Assembly: GCA_030427985.1 (NCBI GenBank)
Contig: JAUIBH010000021.1
Span: 1-48,247 of the forward strand
Reading direction: 5' to 3'
Source of the DNA: Bacteroidia bacterium
Lineage (GTDB): Bacteria > Bacteroidota > Bacteroidia > Flavobacteriales > Flavobacteriaceae
Length of the DNA stretch: 48,247 nt
Below the pieces are notes generated by a model. The model saw only the letters and a list, made by a program, of their open reading frames with translations, was not told the DNA's origin and searched no databases. Each line of letters begins with the position of its first letter. Position 1 is the stretch's first letter. Both the position numbers and the translations under genes were made by a program. Below, one piece after another: positions 32,110 to 43,100 of the stretch.

Positions 32110-35100
32110 TCACGAAGAAATCTTGTGCACACCAATAGGTCCATTATTTGTGGTGTTTAGTAAAATAGTTTCATTATTGGCATTGGTGATCAACTCCACA
32201 CTTTTTACATTTCCGTTCATAAAAAGACCAGAATTTTGATAGGGTACATTGGTGTATCCATTATTTCCATTAGAAAGGAGAATCACCCCTGAAAGAGCAT
32301 CCAATCTGGGTGTTTCCACTTCAGTCTCGTAAATGTTTCCAACTACAATGATGTCTTCATACCCATCGTTATTGAGGTCGGCCACCGCACAATCCAAAAT
32401 GGGGATGGTCTGCCCTGAAACAGGAAGGACATGTTTCTCAAAGACAAGGTTGCCTTTATTGATCAATACGATGGATTCAAGTTCGGTCACTGTGCTTTCA
32501 TACGAAGTTTTCAACTTCTCCCCATAAATGTCTACCAAACTGGCATTGGCAAATTCCGAGTATGTCTGAAATTTCTCTTTTATAAAGGGCATTTGCTGCG
32601 AGGAACATTCGCGACCACGAACAGGAACATAAGTCCCCTGATATTTCTTGCTCAAAACAATGTCATTGGTGCCATTTTCATCAAAATCGGTGGCATATAC
32701 CTTAAATGGTTTTTCTTCGGAAGCCTTGAATTTGATGTTGAGACCTACATTTCCGACAACATAATCTTTTAGGCCATCTTTATTGACGTCGGTCTCGGTC
32801 ACGGAGAACCACCATCCCTTTTCGTTCAGCATGGCATCCTCTTGTCCCATGTTTTTAAAGGTGCCCTGCTCATTGATGAAAACACCAATCCCTGTCCATT
32901 CGCCCACTGCGATAAAGTCGGGCCAACCATCATTGTTCACATCTGTGGTCTGAATATCATTGACGATGCCAAAATCCTTGAATTCTGGGGCTACTTGTTC
33001 GGTAACGTCCACGAGTTCACCATCCCTGTTTTCAAGTAGCGCGGAAGTTTGTGGTTTTGGGTATTGTTTGGGAACTACCCGGTTGCCGACCAAAATATCG
33101 TTGTCTCCGTCTTTGTCAAAATCTATAATGGAGACTGATTTTCCATTTTTGGGAAGTTTGGACAAAACATCACTTTGCAACCTTGTGAATTGTCCTTTAC
33201 CATCGTTGATATAGATTCGGTCTGCATGGTAGGATGAATTTTCAGCAAACTCGTTTCCGCCACTAACCACATACAGGTCCATATCGGCATCACCATCAAA
33301 ATCAAAGAATACAGACTCCATGTCCTCATATTGGGCATCATTGGATAGGGCAGGGGAGTTCAACTTGGAAAAACCGCTGTTGGATTGTAGATATAACTGC
33401 CCAGATTGCCCAGAAGCGCCCCCTACGTGAATATCTTCCAATCCATCGCCATTGATATCACCTTTGGTGATAAAAGGCCCTAAGTTGGATTGTTTGTAGG
33501 GAAGGAGTATTTCCGTTTCAAAATCGTCATACACATTTTCGGTATGGACAAAGTCCAATCCCAAGGTTTTGGCATCCATATCAGCAAAATATGTTCCTTT
33601 TTCTGAGGTGGATGGGATTGGTAAGGTGGCATCGCTCTCATTGAAGGTAAGTGTGGAATTAGCGGGCACATTGAATTTCTGTTCCATTTTGCCGGATTTC
33701 CAATATACCGTTACCGTATCTACGGTTTCTTGGTGCGCAAGTCCAAAAAAGGCTTTGGGTTCTTGGGCAGAGCGGTAACCACGGACCCTTTTTACTTCAA
33801 TCATCTGGGAGTTTCCTCCAGAACTGATTTTTACATTAGCAAATTCTTCCGAGGAATCCCCATTGGTAATAACTTTTAGATAGTTGCCAAGTTCATCCTC
33901 AACCGAGAGATTTTTGTACACAAAGGCAGCTTCGTCCATATTGTTGATGATGATGTCCAGATCGCCGTCATTGTCCAAATCACCTGAAGCAGCTCCGTTA
34001 CTAAATGAAAAATCCCCTAAGCCCCAGTCTTTGGCCACATCGTTATAAATAAGCTCTGAGGTTCTCTTGTACATGATGTTGGGCAATTTTTCGGAGGGCA
34101 TGGACTCGTAGAGTTGTTTTTTTACCTCCAAAGGCACATTTTGACCATATTTTTGGCGTGCTTCAAAGACCTTCATTTGAAGGTCATTATCCAAAGCATA
34201 ACGGCGATACCCATTGGTGACATGGATTTCCTTGTTACCGTCCAAATCAAAATCGTTCATAAGTACAGACCAACTCCAATCGGTATTGGCCACACCGGAT
34301 AGTTGGGAAATATTGCTGAACTTGTTCTGCCCCATGTTTTTTTGAAGGGAGTTGTACATGTACTGATAGTGGTATCCGGCCTTGTTCACCAAATAATCGA
34401 ATCGTTTGGTGTTCATGGAGGCCATCAAGGTTTTGGAACGGACGTGGTCGTTTGCTGCCATGTCCAGCACAAAAATGTCCTGAAGATCATCATTGTCCAG
34501 ATCGGCAATATCAATGCCCATACCATAAAAGGATATTTGGTCTGTGGCTTCCTTAATTTGGTCTGAAAACGTGCCATCGTGGTTGTTGATATAAAGGGCA
34601 TCGGGCAGGTAGTAGTCGCTGGCCATGTAAATGTCCATCCATCCATCTTCATTGATATCGGCAACGGCAAGGCCAAGGCCAAAGATGGGTTTTTCTAGCC
34701 CAGCGGATTTGGTGACATCGGTAAAAGTGCCACCATCGTTCCTATACAAATGGGATGAGTTGAAATAGGCTGTTTCTTCATTGGAATTCACATAGCGGTT
34801 GAAGCTGATGGGATCCATACCATAGAGTTCATTTTCGTTCATAACGAGACAGTCGAGGTCCCCGTCTTTATCCAAATCAAAAAACACGGATTGGGTGCTG
34901 ATGCCCATATCCGCTAAACCATATTGTTCGGCTTTTTCTTCGAAGGTTCCATCTTGCTTGTTGATGAACAATAAATTTTTTCGTTTGTCCCGCGTGTTGG
35001 GTCCACCTTGGGAGACGTAGATGTCCATCCACCCGTCTTGGTTTATATCGGCAAAAGTAACGCCATTGGACCATACTTTTCCGGTATTGATGTTGGCTGT

Positions 35101-35448
35101 TTCGGAAACATCCTTGAAGACTAGGTCGCCTTGGTTGATGTACAGGGTGTTGTTGACTTGGTTTCCAGAGAAAAACACATCCAATAGTCCATCGTTGTTC
35201 AGGTCTTCCACACCAACTCCGGCACCATTGTAAAAATAATCGTAGTCGAAGAGGTTGTTAAGACTGGCCACATCATGGGTAATGGTATTGGAAAAAGTTA
35301 TGCCACTCTCCTGCGATCCTATCTTTTGAAAGACAGGTTTAATCCGTGTTTGGTGCTCATCTGATTGAGATACTTCCTTTTCCTTATTTGTGTCGGCACA
35401 ACTGGAAAGGAATGTCAATATCAAGATGGCTCGAAAAAAAATTCTCAT
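32110..35448 (-). CDS. VCBS/FG-GAP repeat lipoprotein with ASPIC/UnbV domain
   Basis: A 1112-aa lipoprotein (ILTFLSSC lipobox, Cys17). About fourteen Ca-binding FG-GAP/VCBS blades of DxNxDGxxD type are seen, for example DLNNDGLLDVFF, DINQDGWMDIYV, DLDKDGDLDCLV and DFDKDGDNDILV. An ASPIC/UnbV-like domain sits near the middle (VKRVRGYRSAQEPKAFFGLA). The blades probably form two seven-bladed propellers. Such giant cell-surface lipoproteins often accompany SusC/SusD pairs in marine Bacteroidota and probably bind ligand; the ligand is unknown. It lies 81 bp after the arylsulfotransferase-family gene. Confidence 0.92.
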   Translation of the reverse strand: MRIFFRAILILTFLSSCADTNKEKEVSQSDEHQTRIKPVFQKIGSQESGITFSNTITHDVASLNNLFDYDYFYNGAGVGVEDLNNDGLLDVFFSGNQVNNTLYINQGDLVFKDVSETANINTGKVWSNGVTFADINQDGWMDIYVSQGGPNTRDKRKNLLFINKQDGTFEEKAEQYGLADMGISTQSVFFDLDKDGDLDCLVMNENELYGMDPISFNRYVNSNEETAYFNSSHLYRNDGGTFTDVTKSAGLEKPIFGLGLAVADINEDGWMDIYMASDYYLPDALYINNHDGTFSDQIKEATDQISFYGMGIDIADLDNDDLQDIFVLDMAANDHVRSKTLMASMNTKRFDYLVNKAGYHYQYMYNSLQKNMGQNKFSNISQLSGVANTDWSWSVLMNDFDLDGNKEIHVTNGYRRYALDNDLQMKVFEARQKYGQNVPLEVKKQLYESMPSEKLPNIMYKRTSELIYNDVAKDWGLGDFSFSNGAASGDLDNDGDLDIIINNMDEAAFVYKNLSVEDELGNYLKVITNGDSSEEFANVKISSGGNSQMIEVKRVRGYRSAQEPKAFFGLAHQETVDTVTVYWKSGKMEQKFNVPANSTLTFNESDATLPIPSTSEKGTYFADMDAKTLGLDFVHTENVYDDFETEILLPYKQSNLGPFITKGDINGDGLEDIHVGGASGQSGQLYLQSNSGFSKLNSPALSNDAQYEDMESVFFDFDGDADMDLYVVSGGNEFAENSSYHADRIYINDGKGQFTRLQSDVLSKLPKNGKSVSIIDFDKDGDNDILVGNRVVPKQYPKPQTSALLENRDGELVDVTEQVAPEFKDFGIVNDIQTTDVNNDGWPDFIAVGEWTGIGVFINEQGTFKNMGQEDAMLNEKGWWFSVTETDVNKDGLKDYVVGNVGLNIKFKASEEKPFKVYATDFDENGTNDIVLSKKYQGTYVPVRGRECSSQQMPFIKEKFQTYSEFANASLVDIYGEKLKTSYESTVTELESIVLINKGNLVFEKHVLPVSGQTIPILDCAVADLNNDGYEDIIVVGNIYETEVETPRLDALSGVILLSNGNNGYTNVPYQNSGLFMNGNVKSVELITNANNETILLNTTNNGPIGVHKISS

Positions 35449-35529
35449 AATTAATGATGATATGTTTTTGTCGAATGATTTATGTTGTACTTACCATTTT
35501 TTTAGCAAATGGACAATTAACCGTAATTT

Positions 35530-36858
35530 TTACAGTCCTAAAGGTACAATAGCTGAGTCATCTTTGTCATAATGGTATGCTCTCCAAAAAAAACCTGTGG
35601 TAGAGAACTTCCATACTACTTCACCAGCTTCGGTAACTTCCCAAACACCAAAATCACCTTCGGTGATCATTCTGTTGCCATTGGGAAGCCTTACCATTCC
35701 GGAAACTTTGCCAGAATACAAATCAGGATCGGTAAAACTCCAGTCTACGGTTGGTTCATTATCAGTATTGGCCAGTAGGTCTAGAGGGTTTGGTAATATG
35801 AATTCATAAGCAGTGGATTGCATAATATCGTTTCCATTGGAAAATATTGAGATTTTGCCCAAATCATCACCAGATAATAGTAACGGATGATGATTGCTGT
35901 GGAATAAACGGTCTCCCATAGGGTTGTCATAGGCCTCTGGATTTCCAAAACGATAGACCAAATCACCACCAACACCATAGGTGCCCCCACTGTGGGAAGC
36001 TGCTTCTTCTGTAGTTGTACTGTGGTCTATTACCCAAACCTCGCTATAAAAATTAACACTTAAGTAAATTAAATCGTTCTCTTCGTCATATTCTATTCCA
36101 TTGGCGTGCATGATATCACCTTCTTTATCGAGGACATAGTTTAGGTCAATAAGTCGTGGGTTATCTGCAATAACACCATAATTATCTTTGGTGTCATCAT
36201 GATCTTGGACCAGGTGGTCCCAAGCATGCCATTCCCATACAATTTCATCCGTTATTGGGTCTATTTCTATGATAGCCTCAGGGAATATGTCGATCTCTAA
36301 ACTGGAGCCTGCTTGATTGGCATCTGCGGCCGACATTTTTTCCCAAACAATAGTTAGAATTTTCCCGTTAGGCAGCAATTCAACATCATGGTGGGTGATG
36401 TAATCTTCTGTTGAATAATCAAAATTCCATTCGACCGAATTATCGGGATTGATCAGCTGTATCTTACCACCTTGACCTCCATATTCAATTTTAGGGTCTT
36501 CGGCAATAAGAATGCCCAACAATTGGCCATTAGGCAAAAGTTCTACATCGTTTCCGATACCACTTTGTAAATCCCACTCATGTACAATGGTTGCCTCTTT
36601 GTCCATTAGGTATACTCTGTTGCTGGTGGCAGCGGCATCGTTTATTAGAATATATCCGTCATACACCAAATCTTCGTTCAATACTTCAACATCTCCTGCC
36701 TTTTCGTTATTAACAGGATCGTCATCAGTGGTTGGGTCGTCATCTGAAGGGATTTCACTGTCGGGTCCATCGTCGATTATGGTTCCATTGTCATCATCAC
36801 ATGAAAACAGTATGATAGAAGATAATAGGACAAAGCCTAGATGCATTATTTTTTTCAT
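35530..36858 (-). CDS. Arylsulfotransferase-family lipoprotein
   Basis: A 442-aa protein with a lipoprotein signal (SSIILFSC) and an acidic Asp/Thr-rich linker (residues 20-52). A six-bladed propeller typical of arylsulfotransferase (ASST)-like proteins follows. Repeated HDVELLPNGKIL and DVELLPNGQLLGIL strands, WEWHAWDHL, HANGIEYDEENDLIYLS and FHSNHHPLLL show the His-rich centre of the family. Classical ASST moves sulfate between phenols, but many flavobacterial members are unproven. Only a tight spacing to the VCBS gene supports co-expression. A terminator separates it from the susCD transcript. Confidence 0.85.
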   Translation of the reverse strand: MKKIMHLGFVLLSSIILFSCDDDNGTIIDDGPDSEIPSDDDPTTDDDPVNNEKAGDVEVLNEDLVYDGYILINDAAATSNRVYLMDKEATIVHEWDLQSGIGNDVELLPNGQLLGILIAEDPKIEYGGQGGKIQLINPDNSVEWNFDYSTEDYITHHDVELLPNGKILTIVWEKMSAADANQAGSSLEIDIFPEAIIEIDPITDEIVWEWHAWDHLVQDHDDTKDNYGVIADNPRLIDLNYVLDKEGDIMHANGIEYDEENDLIYLSVNFYSEVWVIDHSTTTEEAASHSGGTYGVGGDLVYRFGNPEAYDNPMGDRLFHSNHHPLLLSGDDLGKISIFSNGNDIMQSTAYEFILPNPLDLLANTDNEPTVDWSFTDPDLYSGKVSGMVRLPNGNRMITEGDFGVWEVTEAGEVVWKFSTTGFFWRAYHYDKDDSAIVPLGL

Positions 36859-36971
36859 ATATGTTTTTGTTTAAAGGTAGCGAAAATCCATACAATTTTC
36901 TATTCTACTTGACCTCAGTTGTAGCTGAGTATGTAGTTTGAATGGACTTGTGTTGTATGGTTTAAGCATAA

Positions 36972-36998
36972 AAAAGGGCATCTTTTAGATGCCCTTTT
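36972..36998 (-). terminator. Strong bidirectional terminator after the susCD transcript
   Basis: A perfect 12-bp stem, AAAAGGGCATCT (36972-36983) with AGATGCCCTTTT (36987-36998), closes a 3-nt TTT loop. On the minus strand the stem runs into further T residues. It follows the SusE/F-position gene and separates it from the arylsulfotransferase-family gene. Confidence 0.9.
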
Positions 36999-37018
36999 AC
37001 TTATATGCTTATGCTGGT

Positions 37019-38326
37019 TTATTCACAAACCAGTATCTCAACTATACCAGGTGTTGCATTTGGTACTGAGACAGAAGCTGCAACATTTTCATTGGGGTCA
37101 AGGATGGTATATCCAACCTCAACATCCCAATCACCGCCGATAAACTCAACGATTAACTCGGTAGCTCCTTCAGGAACAGTGAACTCGCCTTGACCAGAAT
37201 CACCATTTTCGATTAGGAAGGATTGAGTTTCGCCATCAATGGTAACATCAAGTCTGGCTCCATTCCATCCATCACCGTAATCATCGATCATACCCACTGT
37301 ATAAGTACCAGGGTATGGAGCATCAGCATTTAGCTGAACACACTCAAACACATCGTAAGTGGTGTAGTACTCGGTTCCTGCTTCAGTGGTGGTAATGGCA
37401 CGTCCATCTATGGTCATTACTTCATAACGCAAACGGAACTGGTCATTTGCCAACAAGTCTGCAAAATCAATGTTTGGACCGTAGAGTTCTTCTTGCGTAA
37501 ATCCATACTCGTATGTTAACACGCCATCAGTCTCTGTGAAGTCGGCCAAATCAAATTCAGCAAAAACGGTTTCATCTTCAGAAAGATCATCTTCTGGCTC
37601 TTCAATGTTCCTATCAGAAAATGAACGATAAACGGTCACAGATTCCAAATAATCAGTCTCAACAAAATTTTCATCACTCATGTCTATGCTAATGGTGATC
37701 AAGAAATCTTCGTTGGTGGCACCTTCGGTTACATCAACAACGTTGCGATTTTCATCTGTGATCTCAAATTCAATACCATCATCCAAAGCTTCAGTGTATT
37801 GGTATGGTGAAGCGAAGAATGTACCACCGGTAACGGTACCGTTGGCATCATTGGTAAAGACTCTGCCATCGGTCAACTCTCCTTCAAGTCTGAAGAAAAA
37901 TTGATCTCCAGGAAGTACATCGGCAACCGTAATCCCAGCAGTAGACAAAGCTTCTGCGTAGGATAGGGAAATTTCACCTGTTGGCAACCCAAATTCACCT
38001 GTTCCGGAGAAATGGGAAGCGGGGTAGGTATTAACCAATGTTTCATCAGAGCTTACATCGTCTGGTTCTGGGTTGTTGTCCACAAATGTGAAGAACAACC
38101 GCACTTCAGAAAGAAGTGCTCCTTCTTCTTTGTCTTGGATTTCCAAACCTACGGTCCAAGTACCGGAAGTATCAAAGATGTCAAAGGAGTTGCTGTCCGA
38201 TAGGGTTCTTAGGACCAACCCTCTTTCGGTACCTTCATATACCTCGTCAATTAACTTTTCTTCGCTACACGAAAAGGCAATGCAAACGAAAAAAAGCAGT
38301 GTTATATGTTTTTTCAAATTTTTCAT
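37019..38326 (-). CDS. Surface lipoprotein in SusE/F position
   Basis: A 435-aa lipoprotein. The start at ATG 38326 (MKNLKKHITLLFFVCIAFSC) gives a regular signal peptide; an ATG at 38347 and a TTG at 38353 upstream are less likely. The mature part has repeated acidic beta-sandwich units (LFFTFVDNN and TVYRSFSDRN) and ends in a domain with YPGTYTVGMIDDYGDGWNGA, a Ca-loop-like motif seen in secreted beta-jelly folds. It is not a close SusE/F match, but its position third after susC and susD suggests an accessory ligand-binding role. Confidence 0.8.
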   Translation of the reverse strand: MKNLKKHITLLFFVCIAFSCSEEKLIDEVYEGTERGLVLRTLSDSNSFDIFDTSGTWTVGLEIQDKEEGALLSEVRLFFTFVDNNPEPDDVSSDETLVNTYPASHFSGTGEFGLPTGEISLSYAEALSTAGITVADVLPGDQFFFRLEGELTDGRVFTNDANGTVTGGTFFASPYQYTEALDDGIEFEITDENRNVVDVTEGATNEDFLITISIDMSDENFVETDYLESVTVYRSFSDRNIEEPEDDLSEDETVFAEFDLADFTETDGVLTYEYGFTQEELYGPNIDFADLLANDQFRLRYEVMTIDGRAITTTEAGTEYYTTYDVFECVQLNADAPYPGTYTVGMIDDYGDGWNGARLDVTIDGETQSFLIENGDSGQGEFTVPEGATELIVEFIGGDWDVEVGYTILDPNENVAASVSVPNATPGIVEILVCE

Positions 38327-38355
38327 GATTTTAGTTTTTACGTTCATTGCCAATA

Positions 38356-40086
38356 TTAGTTAGAGAATGGGAACCCATTTGCTGGATTTGTATCCCAGAA
38401 CACTTGAACAGTTTGATCTGCTTTTTGCGTAATGTTGGGGTTACCGGTCACAGCCTGGTTGGGATAGTACATGGAACGGATAAACGGTCCTGGGTCTGCC
38501 TGCCTATTAGGTTGCAATGTACTTGGATATCCCGTTCTTCTGTAGAAATTATAGGTCTCAATTCCATTACCATAATTAGCGGCAAAGAACTGCTCGCCAA
38601 GTACATCCCATTTAGCGTCTCCTGTAGCATCATTAAATGCAGCAACAGTAGCAGCAATGAAGTTGGTTACGTCTGAACCTGTAGGCTCAAATGAGAGATC
38701 TGCATTACGATCATTGGAAACAAAAGACTGTGTCTTGGCAATCTGCTTGGTCAGTGCATTTTGTAAATGCGTGGCAGCAGTAGCAGGCTGGTTAGCAGCC
38801 AAAGCCATCTCAGCTCTCCAAAAGTCCACCATAAAGGCATCCAAAATAGGAGTGATCCCTGTTCCTCCGGCTCCAAACGAAGCTGGGTCAATAGCTTGTG
38901 CTATCGCTGCGAAGCTGTCATCATCAAAACGTCCTCCAGCAGGGTATACACCAAAAGTAGTTTTTAACAAACCGTCTGGTGGGCCACCTTCGTCATCTCC
39001 ATGATCTCTACCCCAGTATCCGTTTGGCAATGCGCAGAAGGTAAATCCTCCGTTCACATAGTGTGGGGGTGGTGTCTGCAAGGAGCAGGTCAACAATTCC
39101 TCATTTGGAGGGAAACCAGATTGTCCAGGAACATTGATGGTCTGACGGTAGAAGTAATATCTCAACCTTGGATCGTCAGTTGTATCCATCAAATTGGCCA
39201 ACCAGTTGGAAATATAATGCGCTGCACCGGCAGAGGCATAGTTAATACCATAGTTTGGATGTCTTGTATCGGGTTGGGAGGCACTTGTACCTGGCCAGAA
39301 CCAATCAAAATCATCTGCGGTATCCATAATATAGTTACCGGAATTAATGATGGCATTGAAACTAGAAGCAGCCGAATTGTCCACTAAACGGGTCTGAACA
39401 TAGATTTTAAGCTTTAGTGTATTGGCAGCTTTTACCCATTTCTCATAATCATTGTCATAAAAATAATCAGTGGCAGGATTAGAAGCCGTCTCATTGGTGA
39501 AGTTGGCAATGGCCTGATCCAACAAAGACAGCGCTGCTGCATAAACTGATTCTCCACTATCCAAGGTGGGATTTAGTATCTCTGGCGCTTGTACAGCTTC
39601 CGTGTAAGGAACATTACCAAAAAAGTCAACCAAAGTTACTATGGTGTACGCTTCAATAAATTGGGCAATTCCAAGATGCCTTGTAAGGCCAGCTTCCTCG
39701 GCCAAAGGTTCCATGGAACGGATATCGAAAAGAATACCTCTGTAGGCATTGTCCCATTCATCATCCGTGTCGATGTCCTGATAACCACTACGGTAATCAC
39801 GGGAACCGAAAGGCATTAAACGGGTGAGCTCGCTTCCCAAGATGGAAAATCCATCACCGGTCACGTTACCACCAGTGGTAAAATTATCCTGGGGATCCCC
39901 TGTCGCTTCCCCATCTATTTGTCTTGCGAAATCCTCCTGAATTGAGTTCAAGAAGAAATCGGGGCTTGCCTGTGTCGGTGTCAAAAAGTTGGGATCCTCT
40001 GTGAGGTCTAGTTCTGTAGACTCACAAGATACCATCAACGACCCAACAAGCAAGGCTGATGCTATATATGTGCTTATGTTTTTCAT
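38356..40086 (-). CDS. SusD/RagB-family lipoprotein (SusD-like-2 type)
   Basis: A 576-aa surface lipoprotein that pairs with SusC to capture ligand as a lid on the barrel. The signal peptide is MKNISTYIASALLVGSLMVS with lipidated Cys at 21. Helical tetratricopeptide-like pairs (AQFIEAYTIVTLVDFFGNVP) and the characteristic DFDWFWPGTSAS region follow. The frame also offers an ATG at 40107 (583 aa), 1 nt beyond the susC stop, and a longer one at 40137 that overlaps susC. The 40086 start is preferred for signal-peptide shape. Substrate unknown. Confidence 0.92.
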   Translation of the reverse strand: MKNISTYIASALLVGSLMVSCESTELDLTEDPNFLTPTQASPDFFLNSIQEDFARQIDGEATGDPQDNFTTGGNVTGDGFSILGSELTRLMPFGSRDYRSGYQDIDTDDEWDNAYRGILFDIRSMEPLAEEAGLTRHLGIAQFIEAYTIVTLVDFFGNVPYTEAVQAPEILNPTLDSGESVYAAALSLLDQAIANFTNETASNPATDYFYDNDYEKWVKAANTLKLKIYVQTRLVDNSAASSFNAIINSGNYIMDTADDFDWFWPGTSASQPDTRHPNYGINYASAGAAHYISNWLANLMDTTDDPRLRYYFYRQTINVPGQSGFPPNEELLTCSLQTPPPHYVNGGFTFCALPNGYWGRDHGDDEGGPPDGLLKTTFGVYPAGGRFDDDSFAAIAQAIDPASFGAGGTGITPILDAFMVDFWRAEMALAANQPATAATHLQNALTKQIAKTQSFVSNDRNADLSFEPTGSDVTNFIAATVAAFNDATGDAKWDVLGEQFFAANYGNGIETYNFYRRTGYPSTLQPNRQADPGPFIRSMYYPNQAVTGNPNITQKADQTVQVFWDTNPANGFPFSN

Positions 40087-40108
40087 TTTTATAACTATTT
40101 TTTTCATC

Positions 40109-43100
40109 TTAGAATGTTGCTTTAACACTGAATCCATATCTTTTAGAGCTAGGTCCGTTCAAGAAATCAAAACCGAACCCGTTACCTACACCGGTACCGG
40201 ATGTGTTCACGTCCATATTGGCACCGTCAGGAGTGTTAATGGCATCATACCATAGGTTGAATCCAGAAACTGTAAATGACAATGAGCCGAAAGGTGTTCT
40301 GTCCAAGAACTTCTTGGGAACTGAGTAGCCCAAAGAAACCTCTTGCAATCTCAACATGGTGGCATCGTAAACTTGAAGTTCACTAGGACCAAAAAGCACG
40401 TTGTTAAAGAAGTAATCCGAGTTGTTGATCTGAACATCGTTTGGTTCTCCGCTACCTTGTTTTACCCCTGGAAGGATATAAGTGTTCTCTCTGTCCACGG
40501 TCTCTACGATAAGACCCCTACCCAATAATGTGGCAATGGTACTTGAGTAAATATCCCCTCCTTGTGTCCAGTTGAACTGGAATCCAAAGTTGAAATTCTT
40601 AAAGGAGAAGGTGTTGTTAAAGTTGGCCATGAAATCCGGGTTGGGATCTCCAATGATACCATCCTGTGAATCCTGTACATAATCACCGGCAGAGTTTACT
40701 ATCAAATTGCCAGCTTCATCTCTATCCACTCGGCTACCATAGATAACCCCTAGAGGTTCGCCTTCAATGGCCGCGTTACCCAAGTTGGAAAAACCAGAAT
40801 AAACAATCAAATCTGTATCCTGTCCCAAATCCTCAACAGTGGTCTCAGTGGCACTGAAGTTCACATTAGATCTCCAGTTAAAGCCATCGCTATCGCTTCT
40901 GATCAAATTCAATCCAAGGTCTATCTCGACCCCTTCACCCTTAATTTCACCAACATTTGTGGTTGTTCTATAGTATCCAGAAGATGGATCCAAAGGTTGG
41001 GTCACGATAAGATCGGTAGTTGTTCTTTGGTAAACCGAGGCATCCAAAGTAATGCGTCCATCCCACCATCTTGATTCGACACCAAACTCAATCTCTGAAA
41101 CCTGCTCAGGTTTTAGATCAGGATTACCCAATGTAAGAGGTGTTGTATTGGTTACAATGTTTCTACCTGTTTCATCCTGAAAATCTTGAGTATCTAAAGA
41201 AAGACGGGAAGCAATTGGATAAGAATCTGAATTTTGATCTGGGAAACCAGCAGAGGTTCCATAACCGGCCCTTATCTTAAGATAGTTCAAAACATCACTT
41301 TTCAATCCGTTGAACGCGGTTGTGGGTACAAAGGACAAACTTGCACTAGGATAGAACAATGATCTGTTTTCTTTGTCCAAGTTGGAAACCCAGTCGTTTC
41401 TGGCGGCAAGGGTCACGAAGACAAAGTTATCATAATCAAATTCTGCCTGTCCGTATAGACCGATTACGTTACGTTCTGAAGTAAGCTGTATCTCGTTTTG
41501 GTTCAAGAAGTTGAAGTGACGAAGCACCCCAAACACCTGTTGTCCATCACTGGAAACACCGGTTTGGTTGAAGACTTCCCTTCTACCGTTGACACCAAGG
41601 TTGAAAGTACTTCCTATGGTCTCGGTAAGATCAAAATCACCATTGATCGCAAAGTTGTGGTCCCAGATTGTATTGGTGTTGTTCCAAGTTTCGTAGATAC
41701 CACTCTGTAATCTGATATCGTTACTGTTACTGTTCACACCACCTTTGTTCTGGTAGTTTACGTTGTTCTCACTATAGTTGTCAATACCTACCCTATATAC
41801 TAGGTTAAGATTTTCGCTTATATCATATTGGATACCCATATTACCGAACACCCTATTGGTCTCTTGCTGTGTACCAGAGTTGTTCACGGTCCACAAGGGG
41901 TGCTGAATAGAGTTGTTCTGACGATAGTAAACACTACCACCTGTAATTGGGTCTTGGTAAGGAAGTCCAAGAACGTCCACAGAACGTGGCGTAAAGTACA
42001 AATCTCCAAATACAGAGGAACCACTACCAGTGGCACCGTTACCCTGGCTCAATGCCACGGGTGGGGAGATAAACTTGGTACGCGCATAGTTAAGGGTACC
42101 TGATACGGTAAACTTGTTGCTGAGCACCGCTCTACCACCGATACCAAAGTTGTTCCTGTTCAAACTGTTTCCGGGAGTGAACCCTTGGTCTTTCAAGTAA
42201 CCATAGTTGGCGTTATAGGAAACCTTTCCGTCCGATGATGCTCCCGCAACATTGATGGAAGTATTGGTCACAGTACCGGTCCTAAAGAAGTTTTCAAAAC
42301 TCTTATAGGGTCTCCACTCATATCTTGCGCCTTGAAATTCTGGAAAGGCTGCTTGGATAGCGGCCGTAGAAGTAGAGTATGGGTGAGGTAGTGTTCCGTT
42401 TGCATCAAAAGCCGCACTGTTGCCCCAACCGGATAAGCCTTCTTTTCTAAAGCTTGGCCCCCAGTTACTGAAGAACCAACCAAAAGCCTGGTCGAAACCG
42501 TTACCGTACTCATCTTGATATTCTGGTTTTGAAGCAATTTCATTGAAGAACATGGAAGAAGTGACCGTAATCTCGGTCTTCTTGGCTCCTTCTCCTCCTG
42601 CACCGGCCTTGGTGGTGATTAAGATTACACCGTTCCTACCCAAAGATCCGTAAAGTGTAGAGGCCGCAAGACCTTTCAATACGTTTACACTTTCTATACT
42701 GTTTGGGTCCAAATCCAAGAACCTACTTGAACCGTTGTTACCGTTAATAAAGTCATTACGACTACCTTGTCTACCGGATGGGTTGGTGTCTCCGTTGAAA
42801 GGAACACCGTCCACGATGAACAAGGGCTGGTTACTTTGGCTAAAGGAGTTGAAACCCCGGATGATGATGTTTGTACCCGATCCGGACAAACCACTCTGTT
42901 GGGTGATGTTCACCCCAGAGGCCTTACCCATAAGGACACGTCCAAGATCACCTTCAGCCTTCTCCTCCAATTGTTCGGAGCTTACTTCGGCCACCGCATA
43001 ACCCAAGGCTTGTTTCTCCCTTTTAATACCAAGGGCAGTCACAACAACCTCTTCAAGGGCCTGGGTGTCCTCTTCCATCTGAACATTGATCACACTTCCT

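Noticed and set aside
32110..35448. Numerous plus-strand open frames opposite the VCBS lipoprotein
   Set aside because: They are antisense shadows created by the repeated Asp/Asn/Gly codons of the blades and lack starts or coding character of their own.
36914..36929. CTCAG...CTGAG hairpin upstream of the arylsulfotransferase-family gene
   Set aside because: The stem is only 5 bp with a 6-nt loop and no T run or relation to a recognised promoter; likely chance.
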